DNA of 64,000 bases from positions 248,001 to 312,000 of the forward strand of contig FMBT01000322.1 in the NCBI GenBank assembly GCA_900095095.1, in the 5' to 3' direction. A model generated the notes under the pieces. The model had not been told where the DNA came from. It was given only the letters and a program-made list of their open reading frames with translations, and did not search any database. The stretch comes from Fragilariopsis cylindrus CCMP1102. Taxonomy: Eukaryota > Bacillariophyta > Bacillariophyceae > Bacillariales > Bacillariaceae. Each line of letters begins with the position of its first letter. The stretch's first letter is position 1. A program made the position numbers and the translations under genes. Positions 1 through 8,406 of the stretch are shown in pieces.

Positions 1-219
1 TGATCTATATTATTGTACCACATTCTATAAACAATTTATTGTCGATATGGAAAATTATGGCGACTTACAATTAATATCACCATGGTATATCTATAAATAT
101 TTTGATTTTCGTGATATACAACCGGATTATAATGATACTGAAAACTCAGCCCAAGAATGTGTATGGTAAAAAGAATTGTTGAGTACGCAGTAGCAGTAAG
201 CAGTAGCAGTAAGGTCATC

Positions 220-330
220 CTCAATACCACCTGTAAAATATTCATAATTAAATCAAATCAAATCAAATCAAATCAATTCAATTCAATTTACATGTGCATA
301 TTTTCAATAGTAGACTTGCGCTTACTACTA
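220..330 (-). repeat. Copy 1 of the F-box/LRR gene tail and 3' flank
   Basis: Read on the minus strand, this stretch matches the end and 3' flank of the F-box/LRR gene (2975-3090) and of the ankyrin-like gene (6360-6510). It has the same AT-rich ladder of AATCA/ATTCA pentamers (about 248-290) and the same CACCTGTAAAATATTCATAATT block. An ACTATTGAAAATATG string matches the LRR coding end. No coding body is attached, so it is a relic of a third tandem unit, directly followed by a methyltransferase 5' flank. Confidence 0.6.
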
Positions 331-384
331 GTATCTGATGCTTTCGCTCTGTACAGTAGTGCAGTACAGTACAGTGTATGATAT

Positions 385-781
385 CGAAGACAACACAGCC
401 AACGACAACTTTTCTCATCATATACAGTAGCAGCAACAAACCTCCGCGGCATGCAACACTACAAAGTAACACCCGCCTTCTCGTGACATTTTTTTGGATT
501 TTTAGAATAAGAACACCTATACAGATAGCTATACGATCGTATTATACTACCAGAACAGAACAGACACCTGCGTTTTAATTTGTTCATTACAGAAATACAG
601 TCAGCACTATGCTAACTACCGTAACTACGACTGTGTCCATTAATTCCACATCTGCTCCTTCTGTCCTGCCCTTTTGTCCTTGCTTGAATATATCGGAATC
701 GGAATCGGAATCGGAATATATCGGAATCAAATCAAAAGTTGAAAAAACAAAAATAACTAACTGACTAACCTAAAAAGGATC
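385..781 (+). repeat. Copy A of the TrmH-family gene 5' flank
   Basis: This block is collinear with 8790-9210, the flank in front of the intact TrmH-family gene, and with 5290-5700. Shared landmarks are the CAACAAACCTCCGCGGCATG block, GGATTTTTAGAATAAGAACACC, a TACAGATAGCTAT block and TTTGTTCATTACAGAAATAC. Relative to the 8.8 kb copy it lacks a segment of about 100 bases near 650. It ends at the start codon of the truncated gene copy, so it probably contains that copy's promoter and 5' UTR. Confidence 0.7.
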
Positions 782-1021
782 ATGGCTACTACTATTCATG
801 CTGCAACTAACGATACTCGTGACAATAACAAATCACAATCACAATCCCAACAACGTAGAGGAAATAAAAAAAGAATAACGCTTTCAACTTTAACTTTCTT
901 TCTCTTAGTGATAGTGATAATAGTGACAACAACGACAACAATGATGAAGATGATGGCAACAACAATAATCACAAATAAAAATAAGGTAGCACTACCACAA
1001 ATAATAATAGGAAACAAGTAG
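782..1021 (+). pseudogene. Truncated 5' end of the TrmH-family methyltransferase gene
   Basis: The 79-residue frame starts with MATTIHAATNDTRDNNKSQ and matches the first 70 or so residues of the intact protein at 9211: the same QQRR-NKKRITLST basic stretch, the same hydrophobic/Thr/Met run and the same ITNK-KVAL end. Homology stops near base 1015. The next bases supply a TAG stop and belong to the opposing minus-strand gene. No methyltransferase domain is present, so no enzyme is made. It is a broken duplicate, retained with its 5' flank. It could still encode a short hydrophobic peptide, but nothing suggests a function. Confidence 0.7.
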
Positions 1022-1421
1022 TAGCAGCAGCACGAATGTTAGCATCACGAGTAGCAGCATTAGTAGCACGCCATTGACGACGATGAGGACAACCAAGATA
1101 TTCTTTTAATTCCTTTTCTGTATAACCACCAACATCAATTAATAATTGTTTCCTTTCATTAAATGATCGACAATGTGGTGGTCGTCGTTGTGAACAATCA
1201 TTTTTTAAACCATTACGATCCACTGATAATACATCATTCCCTAATTCAATTGAATATCCATCTTCACACCATAAAACTATTGAATATGTACGAATTTCAA
1301 TATGTTGTTTAAATCGTACACTTCGACGTCCACGTCCTCCTTGGCTTTTGCTTTGTTTCGAACTACTTGACATCTTCAACGAAGAAGCAAGCGAGATAAA
1401 GAATAAAATAGGCATTATCAT
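969..1421 (-). CDS. Small diatom-type VRF...GY domain protein, function unknown
   Basis: A frame of 150 residues; the second Met (residue 17, about base 1373) begins a more natural N-terminus, MSSSSKQSKSQGG. Residues about 33-110 carry VRFKQHIEIRTYSIVL, then RRPPHCRSFNERKQ and GGYTEKELKE. This is the spacing of a motif I recall from many diatom proteins of unknown function (VRF..veVReY..vLG, then R..R and GY..EI). The usual DNPS and W-K segments are not clear, so it is a divergent or shortened member. The last 15 or so residues are hydrophobic because the frame runs antisense into the duplicated methyltransferase fragment; the original C-terminus was probably lost at about base 1020. Its upstream region (1770-2160) is repeated in inverted orientation at 49.8-50.3 kb. 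The family assignment is from memory. Confidence 0.5.
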   Translation of the reverse strand: MIMPILFFISLASSLKMSSSSKQSKSQGGRGRRSVRFKQHIEIRTYSIVLWCEDGYSIELGNDVLSVDRNGLKNDCSQRRPPHCRSFNERKQLLIDVGGYTEKELKEYLGCPHRRQWRATNAATRDANIRAAATTCFLLLFVVVLPYFYL

Positions 1422-1592
1422 TTAGTGAGATTAACAATGCAGCGATGCGAGTAGAAAATTTAGTAAAAAATGATTTCAAAACAACTCAGCAATAAAATGC
1501 TCCCCATTTTTTGCTTCTTTTTCTTTTTCGGTTGATTCCGGCCTTCAAATTAAACTAGTTGTCTCGGCCTTCATGGTTAACTTACTTCTTCA

Positions 1593-1712
1593 TCATCCAT
1601 CGACAGGATCAACAGGATCAGCAGCGGCATCAACAGGATCAGCAGCAGCAGCAGCAGCAGCAACAAAAGCAGCAACAAAAGCACTAGTAGCGGCACGAGT
1701 AGCAACAGCCAT
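1593..1712 (-). CDS. 39-residue Ala-rich frame, possible leader or broken gene start
   Basis: Starting at the ATG in an AACATGGC context, the frame encodes MAVATRAATS, an Ala run and a D-P-V-D repeat, then meets two TGA codons. Its ATG lies just downstream of the flank shared with 49.8-50.3 kb, where the matching position is the start of the gene at 50390. It may therefore be the original start codon for this flank, with the body lost. It could instead be an upstream frame on the transcript of the 969-1421 gene. No splice donor precedes the stops. Low confidence as a protein. Confidence 0.25.
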   Translation of the reverse strand: MAVATRAATSAFVAAFVAAAAAAADPVDAAADPVDPVDG

Positions 1713-1769
1713 GTTATATCTGTTCTCGATTGTCGTTGTTCGATTTGATTGATTTGATTTGATCTATTT

Positions 1770-2160
1770 GTACGAACGTATTATAGTTATGATAGTTGAT
1801 AATTGCGATAGTTGATAGTTGATAGTAGATGGTAAATGGTAGTAACTAACAGCTTACAAAGGGAAGTGATAAGATGTTTGTTGTGACGGCAATGTTATCA
1901 TTAACAGGACTGGTTTATTACAATCGTAATCGCAATGAAGAATGATAACAGTAACTCAAAAAAAAATAAAATGCGATTGTGGACTGATTTTGATTTGTGC
2001 GACTCCGCTCAAAATAACGTTTGAGTCGAGCAGAATGGGCCTGGACCACATCCTCCATTCATACGTGGATAAAAGTTTGTACGAAACTTGATAGTCACTT
2101 GTATTCCTAAAAAGTCACGAACAAGAAATAGTGCCTGGTCCAGTGATAGAATAATTCGTT
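1770..2160 (-). repeat. Inverted copy of the 5' flank found at 49.8-50.3 kb
   Basis: On the minus strand this reads CTGGACCAGGCACTATTTC, then TTTTATCCACGTATGAATGG, then TCTGCTCGACTC, then AACAAACATCTTATCACTTC, then a ladder of CTATCAACTATC repeats ending in TACGTTCG. The same order occurs on the plus strand at about 49840-50325. Both copies lie just upstream of genes with unrelated products. Likely content is promoter and 5' UTR; no promoter element was identified with certainty. Confidence 0.7.
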
Positions 2161-2219
2161 CGCGACAAGAATGATTGATTCATTCGTGTTTGCTTTCCTT
2201 TTTTATTCCTTCGATGATC

Positions 2220-2320
2220 TACGATTCGATTCGATTCGATTCGTTTCAATAAGCCTTAACCTTAAATCATAACGAATTCAAAAATTAGATAATTTCTTAC
2301 ACGATAATACGCGTAAAAAT
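2220..2320. repeat. GATTC pentamer repeat and short flank shared with 8645-8715
   Basis: A short run of ATTCG/GATTC pentamers (about 2223-2243) is followed by CAAAAATTAGATAATTTCTTACACGATAAT. The same pair occurs at 8651-8710. This is one more block of the repeated left-hand cassette. Confidence 0.55.
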
Positions 2321-2379
2321 AAAATTGAAAGCGTTGTTCACTTGAATTCATCACCTTTTCAGGTTGTCGACCGATAAAA

Positions 2380-3019
2380 TGCTGAAACACAAAGAATAAG
2401 GATGGAACGATACTCAATACAACAACAAAAAATCAAGATAACTATCATTACAATTGAATCGTCTATGCTATATTTATATTAGTAAGTACTAATGTGTGTG
2501 TTTATAGATAATGAAAATCGTTACTGTACGACGTACTGTACTTGTTGCTTGTTGTGATCCATTCCATTCCATTCATTGATTCATCCATTCCTTCCCATAC
2601 TATATTATATGTGTACTATATTGTTGTTTGTGTATTGCTCCCCGTAATATAGATAGGGATCCATTCGTGGAATCGCGCCCATTCATTTCTCCCCGTATAT
2701 ATAGATCGTATCGTATCGAATGGATTGGATCCGTTCGATTTGATTCGTTGATTCCACCATTAATTCCTCCATGATGTAGATCATAATAAGATCGGATCCG
2801 TTTTGTTCCTCTCCCCGTTGCGTTATATATAAGACTATCATCGTGTATTAGTTGTTGTGTTTGTATATTGTAGTTATAGTAATCCAATTGCCAGTACGAT
2901 GCCATGCCTGGAATTGTTCATCTTCATCTTCCTCCCCCCCAGATCTGATCAAATTCATCATCAATTTACCACCCCCGCCTGTGAAATATTCATAATTTAA
3001 TTTAATTCAGAAATTCAAC
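2380..3019 (-). repeat. 3' flank of the F-box/LRR gene, duplicated at 5820-6494
   Basis: Both regions carry, in order: CAAAGAATAAGGATGGAACG, a TACTGTAC/TTGTTGCTTGTTGTGAT block, several degenerate units of CCCCGTATATAGAT plus GGATCCGTTCG plus ATTCCTCC (about 2630-2850 and 6080-6235), a TATAAGA-TATCATCGTGTATT block, and CCATGCCTGGAATTGTTCATC with CAGATCTGATCAAATTCAT. Long open frames here, such as 2600-2905, follow these degenerate units and show no protein-like character. Confidence 0.65.
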
Positions 3020-4243
3020 TTAATTCAAAAATTCAATATCGGGTCGTTCCAATCGTAACATATTCATATTTTCTTCAGTTAGATCACTTCGAAACCAACG
3101 TAACGTTGGAACGTTACGAACAAATTTAATCAGTAAATTTTGTGGAAACACTTCACCACTAGATTTCGCATTTCGAATCGAAACACGTTCCAGAGCCGTA
3201 CTGCAACAATCAAAAAGGAATGGGTTCGGGTTGGGGGTATCTCTGTGGTTTTCTAGATCCGAGATCTCTTCAACCTCAAATTCCCGTTCGTCCTGATTAT
3301 AAAATTCGGAATCGTCCATCATGATTACTTTCAGATTTTTTGCTGTTCTCATGGACCAGCCATTAAATTTAACAAACTGATCATTATAAATATTTTTCCA
3401 TGTTACCTTTTCCAGATAAGGACATCGGCGTGAAACAGTACTCAGCACATCGGTACCAGTACTTATGTTGGAAAGATCAATTTCACGTAAATTTGGCAAA
3501 ATTTGCGACAGGGCCAATACAATGGGCATTGGTGATTCATAGAGGTCCTCGTCACATGCCATCGAAAAGGACATGGACATATCCAATGATGGAATCGAAT
3601 TCATTTTAAAATTATTTGTGATATCATCTAGTTCCTCATATAGTTCCTGGTAAGAATTAGATGTTAAATCAAATTTGTACGCATCAATCACTTTCATGTG
3701 ATCAAAACGTCGAATATACTCATTCGCCATTATGTTATGATGGTTATGATGATTACGCAATTGCTGCATTATTGTAAGTATCGATCCACCTTGTACTTGT
3801 CGTGGTTTAATTTCAATAGTAGAATGGATTTTACATTCTATACCTGGTTGTTTACAATCTTTATATACTTGTTTCGAAATAAGTGTCAAATTCTTTAATT
3901 CAGTCTCTCCTAAATAGTTTATAATAGAAACACGGATATTTACCGGTAAATCGAAGAATGATGTAGCAGGAACGACAGCAGCATCAGCAGCAGCATCAGC
4001 AACAGCAGCTACAGCATCAGCAGCATCAGCAGCATCATCGGCAGCATCTACAGCATCAACACGACCAAATCTTGCAACACGTGCAGCGGCATCAACATCA
4101 GCAGCGACAACAACATCATCAGCAGCAGCAATAGCAGCAGCAATAACAGCAGCACGACTAACGACCCGAGCAGCACGAGCCACCTTAGCAGCCCGAGCAG
4201 CAGCTGGCTGACGATGATCCTCTTCGCTATTGGCGTTCATCAT
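3020..4243 (-). CDS. F-box-like/leucine-rich-repeat protein
   Basis: 407 residues, intronless, starting MMNANSEEDHRQPAAA. Residues 1-92 are low-complexity Ala/Val/Asp. Residues about 95-131 (FFDLPVNIRVSIINYLGE, then LTLISKQVYKDC) have the L-P...I..YL...L..L..vsk.w pattern of an F-box. Residues 240-407 contain degenerate leucine-rich repeats: LPNLREIDLSNIS, CPYLEKVTWKNIY, AKNLKVIMMDDSEF, ALERVSIRNAKSS, and the end VPTLRWFRSDLTEENMNML. F-box/LRR proteins usually present substrates to SCF ubiquitin ligases. I infer that role from the fold only; the F-box is divergent. LRR proteins with the same LRWFRSDL...LERP ending seem to form an expanded group in pennate diatoms, from memory. It shares its first codons and both flanks with the unrelated gene at 6495-8303. 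Confidence 0.65.
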   Translation of the reverse strand: MMNANSEEDHRQPAAARAAKVARAARVVSRAAVIAAAIAAADDVVVAADVDAAARVARFGRVDAVDAADDAADAADAVAAVADAAADAAVVPATSFFDLPVNIRVSIINYLGETELKNLTLISKQVYKDCKQPGIECKIHSTIEIKPRQVQGGSILTIMQQLRNHHNHHNIMANEYIRRFDHMKVIDAYKFDLTSNSYQELYEELDDITNNFKMNSIPSLDMSMSFSMACDEDLYESPMPIVLALSQILPNLREIDLSNISTGTDVLSTVSRRCPYLEKVTWKNIYNDQFVKFNGWSMRTAKNLKVIMMDDSEFYNQDEREFEVEEISDLENHRDTPNPNPFLFDCCSTALERVSIRNAKSSGEVFPQNLLIKFVRNVPTLRWFRSDLTEENMNMLRLERPDIEFLN

Positions 4244-4480
4244 GACTTTAATCTATCTATCACTTCGACTTATACTTCGTTTGCTTTTCCGTTTCGTTTC
4301 TTTAATTTTTGTTGTGTGTGTTGTCGATTTTTCGCAGTCGTCGTTATAACGTAAAGGAGAGTTAATAAAAGAAGAAGAAGAAGAAGAAGAAAAAGAAGAA
4401 TGAGGATTATAAGAATAAACACAATAACCGAAGGATCATTATCATCATCATCATCATCAGCGACGAGAGTTGGTAGTTAG
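4244..4480 (-). promoter_or_regulatory. 5' flank of the F-box/LRR gene, partly shared with the ankyrin-like gene
   Basis: Immediately upstream of the start codon, about 45 bases resemble 8304-8350 in front of the ankyrin-like gene: AAAGTC before ATGATGAACGCC and a TAGATAGAT block. Further out lie a GAA run (4370-4398) and an ATC run (4438-4458) followed by AGCGACGAG, which also has a match at about 8416. It is likely 5' UTR and promoter; no core element was identified. Confidence 0.4.
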
Positions 4481-4714
4481 ATGAGTCTCTTCGCGTCAGC
4501 AGCAGCAGTAACAACAATAATGATGGTGCTGACGATAATGATATTATTTGCGTCGACACGAAAACTCCATCCTACTCATCATTGCTATTATCATCGTGGT
4601 TTGATCGTAGAAATAATGATGAAACATCAACAAACATTATCAAAGATTCATAATACTAATACTCGGCGTCGTCATCGTCATCGCACTACTACAAATACAA
4701 CAGCTAATACATAA
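4481..4714 (+). CDS. Possible 77-residue protein with a hydrophobic N-terminus
   Basis: The frame starts MSLFASAAAVTTIMMVLTIM, resembling a signal peptide or anchor, then continues with a His/Arg/Thr-rich basic tail. It runs divergently from the F-box/LRR gene and sits in repeat-rich DNA. Nothing else supports it. It may be chance reading of ATC/ACA-rich sequence. Confidence 0.2.
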   Translation: MSLFASAAAVTTIMMVLTIMILFASTRKLHPTHHCYYHRGLIVEIMMKHQQTLSKIHNTNTRRRHRHRTTTNTTANT

Positions 4715-5289
4715 ACCATGGTCGAACAACAAATGCAATTAAGTTATTATCTAATTCAATTGTACTATTTAATTGTAATCATAACGTACCGGAGTGTTGT
4801 TGTGTGGTGAAAGTAGAGAAAAGCCTTTTTAAACTTTCCAAAATCAAGTTTTATGAGCAGTTTACACGTGATTACACGTAAAAGTTATTTTACTGCAACA
4901 ATCATCGTACAAAAATTTATAAAAAAATCAAAGCAATCTTGCCTAAGAAGTATTGAAGAACTTTGTGCAGGGCCCTGCTTACGGACTGAGATCAATCAAT
5001 CGCATTGGTGGATTCATTCCGCGCCATAAAATGCGCAAAGCAAAGTACGCGGGTTTAAGGAAAGAATTCACGCAATCTCGTCCGATCTCTGGATATAATT
5101 AAAAATATCAGCCAAAAATATCAATTACATCGACATCAACATCATCGTAATATCAATTATACGACTACCTGTTCTAATAACTGACTGTCTTTTGTACCCT
5201 TCAAATGTCAATAAAATCTTGTCGCGTCGAAGTTTAACGCGGGGAAACTGCTGCTAAGCAAATTAGCGTTGACCGAAGTACGACCGTAA
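4715..5289. other. Intergenic, no gene seen
   Basis: AT-rich DNA without a convincing frame or RNA gene on either strand. Two short TTAACGC-GGGGAAA blocks (about 5233-5249 here and 5800-5818 beyond the next repeat) are similar and may mark recombination edges of the duplicated cassette. Confidence 0.4.
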
Positions 5290-5700
5290 CTTATTGTTTT
5301 CTCATACAGTAGCAACAAACCTCCATGGCAACACAACAAACACACGCCTCGTCACAACAAGTATTCATTCATAATAGATAGACGGATTTTTAGAATATAT
5401 AATAAGAACACCTTTACAGATAGCTATAAGATCGTATACTAACATACCAGAATAGAATAGAATAGAATAGAACAGTAACAGACACCTGCGTTGCGTTGCG
5501 TTTGCGTTTGTGTTTTTGCGTTGCAATTCATTGAATTATTTGTTCATTACAGAAATACTAGTACAGTCAGCATTATACGAATTACCGTACGACTGTCCAT
5601 TTTACTTCCAGTAAAACGGTAAACAGTACTGTACATCAACAAAAAGAAGAGACACACATCTGATCTGCTACAATCGACTCGACTCGACTGACTTCTGTAC
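5290..5700 (+). repeat. Copy B of the TrmH-family gene 5' flank, without coding sequence
   Basis: Collinear with 8800-9110: TTTTCTCATACAGTAGCAAC, CCTCCATGGCA, GGATTTTTAGAAT, AAGAACACC, ACAGATAGCTATA, ACAGACACCTGCGTT, TTTGTTCATTACAGAAATAC and a CAACAAAAAGAAGAGACAC block. Homology ends near GACTTCTGT (5700), before the start codon. It carries extra GCGTT and AATAG repeats relative to the other copies. Confidence 0.7.
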
Positions 5701-5819
5701 TGTTTTACGTGTTAATGACTGATGGTTGCATTTAGCGTTGATTTGTTTGTAAATACACCCACAGTTCAGGACGGTCGTAGTAGTAAATGTATGAATGGCG
5801 CTAAACGCGGGGAAAATTG
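5701..5819. other. Short unique segment between duplicated blocks
   Basis: No gene or RNA signal seen. It separates the methyltransferase 5' flank copy from the 3' flank of the ankyrin-like gene and may hold a duplication breakpoint. Confidence 0.3.
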
Positions 5820-6494
5820 TGTAGCTAAAAAAACAAAGAATAAGGATGGAACGATATTCAATATAGTATACACAAAATAGATCCAAATAGATATAATTAA
5901 GATTAAATCATATATGTTATATTTATATGAATAATGACTACTGTGTGCGTGTTTCAATGATGAATCGATACTGTACGTACTGGACTTGTTGCTTGTTGCT
6001 TGTTGTGATGGCAGATACAGTATGTATGGTACAATTCAGATCACCGATTCCTCCATACAAATCCATTTGTTGCGATCATCCATTCCTCCTCCCCGAATAT
6101 AGATCAGATCCATTCGTTGCGATTCATCCATTCCTCCCAGTTGCGATCATCCATCCCCGAATATAGATCGTAATATAGATGGATCCGTTCATTCGTTTTT
6201 CGTTCCCCCATTCCTCCCCGTTGCGTAATATATAAGATTATCATCGTGTATTGTTTGTTGTGTTTGTATATTGTAGTTATATTAATCCAATTCCCAGGTA
6301 CCATGCCTGGAATTGTTCATCTTCATCTTCCCCCCAGATCTGATCAAATTCATAATAAAAATTATTGTACCACCTGTAGAATAATTCAATTTAAATCAAA
6401 TCAAATCAAATCAAATCAATTCAATTCAATTCAATTCAATTCAATTCAATTCAGAAATACAATTTCTGGTCGTTCCACATTCATATTTCAATAG
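5820..6494 (-). repeat. 3' flank of the ankyrin-like gene, with relic of an LRR gene end
   Basis: This copy is collinear with 2380-3090. Next to the stop codon (about 6440-6510) the minus strand reads CCGAAGTGATCTAACT, then GAAATATGAATG, then GGAACGACCAGAAATTG. These line up with the last coding bases of the F-box/LRR gene, where they encode RSDLTEENMNM and LERPDIEFLN. Here they are out of frame and act as stop codon and 3' UTR. A long AATCA/ATTCA ladder follows at 6393-6453. Confidence 0.7.
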
Positions 6495-8303
6495 TTAGAT
6501 CACTTCGGACGTAGCATCGACATCAGCATCCACATCAGCATCAACATCCACATCCACATCAGCATCCACATCAGCATCAGCATCAGCATCAGCATCAGCA
6601 TCAGCATCAGATTCCGAAAGCATTTTATGTAAAATATCAGGTTGTCTCCGGATTAAAGTATAAACAGCATCCAAATGAATATTTTCTTCAATAGCTGCCA
6701 TCATTAATGCATCCACAATATTTAATGGTGATGCAAGAGTGTCTTCTACTGCTTCCTTCACTTGTTTAGGTCCATATCGTCCACATGCCATTTGGAAGGG
6801 TGTTGCTCCGGATTTGTCTTTGCGGAATAGGAGATTAATTCCTTTCTTCTTTGGAAAATAATGAATTCCATCTTCGAAAATAGATTGGAATCCTCGAATT
6901 GAAGATCTGGTGGCGACATTGGAATGAATTGGTAGATATCCATATTCATTAGTATGCGTTAATGCGGACGGATCCCATTCAACCAAGAACCGATACCGTT
7001 TTTCTTCAGGATTTGGTGCTAGTGTCATTGTTAGTGCGTCCAAACATCCGTTCAATAGGTTATACATTTGAATGTCTTCTTTCTTTAAAAGATCCATTTT
7101 TCTCAATTGTATCAAAACTTGTAGATATTTTTCATCGATATATTCACGACGATCGATTGGCTCACCGTTGACAAAGTGACTACGCATGAGGTTTTGTAGA
7201 ATATGAAATCCTCCACTTGATAACAATCCTCCTCTTTCCTGCTCATCAAACAATCCGAGCTCTTTTGCTAGACTAGCTACGGGAGGGAGGAAAGAAACAG
7301 CGTTCGTGTTGCACTGCAAATGGTAAAAAGGGTGTCCTTCTTTGTACGTGATTGCGAGGAGTTGCATTGGATAGACAACGAATCGGACCTCCCTCCAATC
7401 ATAAACCCCACGACTTGTTTGAATAAGGTCTGATTGATTAATTTTTATTCTAATCTCTTTTCTTCTTGTCAAAACGCTAGGAAATAATCGAAGTATATTT
7501 ACAACTTCAGCTTCTGTATCACGATTACTATCTAAACCATTATAATCATCACCTAGAGCACTTTCACAAATCATATCATGAGTATCATTTTTTAGAATTT
7601 CAAGAAAATTTGTTACTAAAAAATCAATTAAAAAAAAATCTTTTGTTTGTTGAAGGATTGTAATCACATTGAGACGCTTTCTCCTAAGACCATCATCACT
7701 ATCATCGTTATCATAATGACGATCCTCTTCGTTCTCAATCCTGGCGTTGATATGATGATGAAGGAACATATCCACTAATTCATCAATTTTATTTTTTGTT
7801 CGTACAGGAACTTGAATATCTGGTTCAAGGACCGGAATCAATTCGAGGCGTCTGCTCCTAAGATCATCAGCAATACTATCAAGTTCTTTCAGGAAACTTT
7901 CAACTAACATATCATGACAATTCTTTTCATATCGAAAAGGTCCTTCTTCTGTTTGTTGAAGGACCGTAATCAATTCGAGATATCTTCCCATACGACCACC
8001 ATCACTGTCATCGTCATCGTCAGCATCAGCAGCAGCAGCAGCAGCAGCTTGCTGAAGATGACGACCCTCTTCGTTAATAATATTGGCATTCTTTAGGTTT
8101 ACAATGACATTCTCAACTAAGTTATCAAATTTAGCTTCATATCGAAAAGATAATCCCGTAAGTTCTTCGAGGCGATGTTCATCTTGTAGATTGAACGTGA
8201 GCACTTCGAGGCGATCTTGAAGGACGTTAAGCACTTTGAGGCGACGTTCTCTCCTATGAGCAGTAACAGCAACTTGCTGATGCTGATCATCGGCGTTCAT
8301 CAT
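6495..8303 (-). CDS. Ankyrin-like repeat protein with a modular N-terminus and DA/DV tail
   Basis: 602 residues, intronless, starting MMNADDQHQQVAV. Residues 44-240 hold four diverged repeats of about 35-40 residues, each with RLxxIxVLQQT and later RYE...LVxxFLxxL. Between them, NANIINEEGRH (72-82) and NARIENEEDRH (186-196) resemble the N-terminus of the F-box/LRR protein. Residues about 440-545 are ankyrin-like: WDPSALTHTNEYGYLPIH and FRKDKSGATPFQMACGRYG, a form I recall from a large pennate-diatom family. The C-terminus (about 568-598) is a run of Asp-Ala and Asp-Val dipeptides from a GATGCC-type hexamer repeat. The final SEVI and the stop come from out-of-frame LRR-gene sequence. The likely role is protein-protein interaction; the pathway is unknown. 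Confidence 0.6.
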   Translation of the reverse strand: MMNADDQHQQVAVTAHRRERRLKVLNVLQDRLEVLTFNLQDEHRLEELTGLSFRYEAKFDNLVENVIVNLKNANIINEEGRHLQQAAAAAAADADDDDDSDGGRMGRYLELITVLQQTEEGPFRYEKNCHDMLVESFLKELDSIADDLRSRRLELIPVLEPDIQVPVRTKNKIDELVDMFLHHHINARIENEEDRHYDNDDSDDGLRRKRLNVITILQQTKDFFLIDFLVTNFLEILKNDTHDMICESALGDDYNGLDSNRDTEAEVVNILRLFPSVLTRRKEIRIKINQSDLIQTSRGVYDWREVRFVVYPMQLLAITYKEGHPFYHLQCNTNAVSFLPPVASLAKELGLFDEQERGGLLSSGGFHILQNLMRSHFVNGEPIDRREYIDEKYLQVLIQLRKMDLLKKEDIQMYNLLNGCLDALTMTLAPNPEEKRYRFLVEWDPSALTHTNEYGYLPIHSNVATRSSIRGFQSIFEDGIHYFPKKKGINLLFRKDKSGATPFQMACGRYGPKQVKEAVEDTLASPLNIVDALMMAAIEENIHLDAVYTLIRRQPDILHKMLSESDADADADADADADVDADVDVDVDADVDADVDATSEVI

Positions 8304-8371
8304 GACTTTTTAGTTATTTATCTATCTCTACCGACTTTGTCTTGTAGCGTGTGTGTGAATTGTGTGTGTGA

Positions 8372-8406
<35 letters not shown>

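Noticed and set aside
248-290. AATCA/ATTCA pentamer ladder as a possible telomere-like repeat
   Set aside because: It is internal, short, mixed in sequence and occurs in matching positions of the 3' flanks at 3000 and 6393-6453, so it belongs to the duplicated cassette.
2600-2905. 101-residue minus-strand frame downstream of the F-box/LRR gene
   Set aside because: It reads through degenerate GGATCC/TATAGAT repeats of the duplicated 3' flank; the second copy at 5820-6300 has no matching frame.
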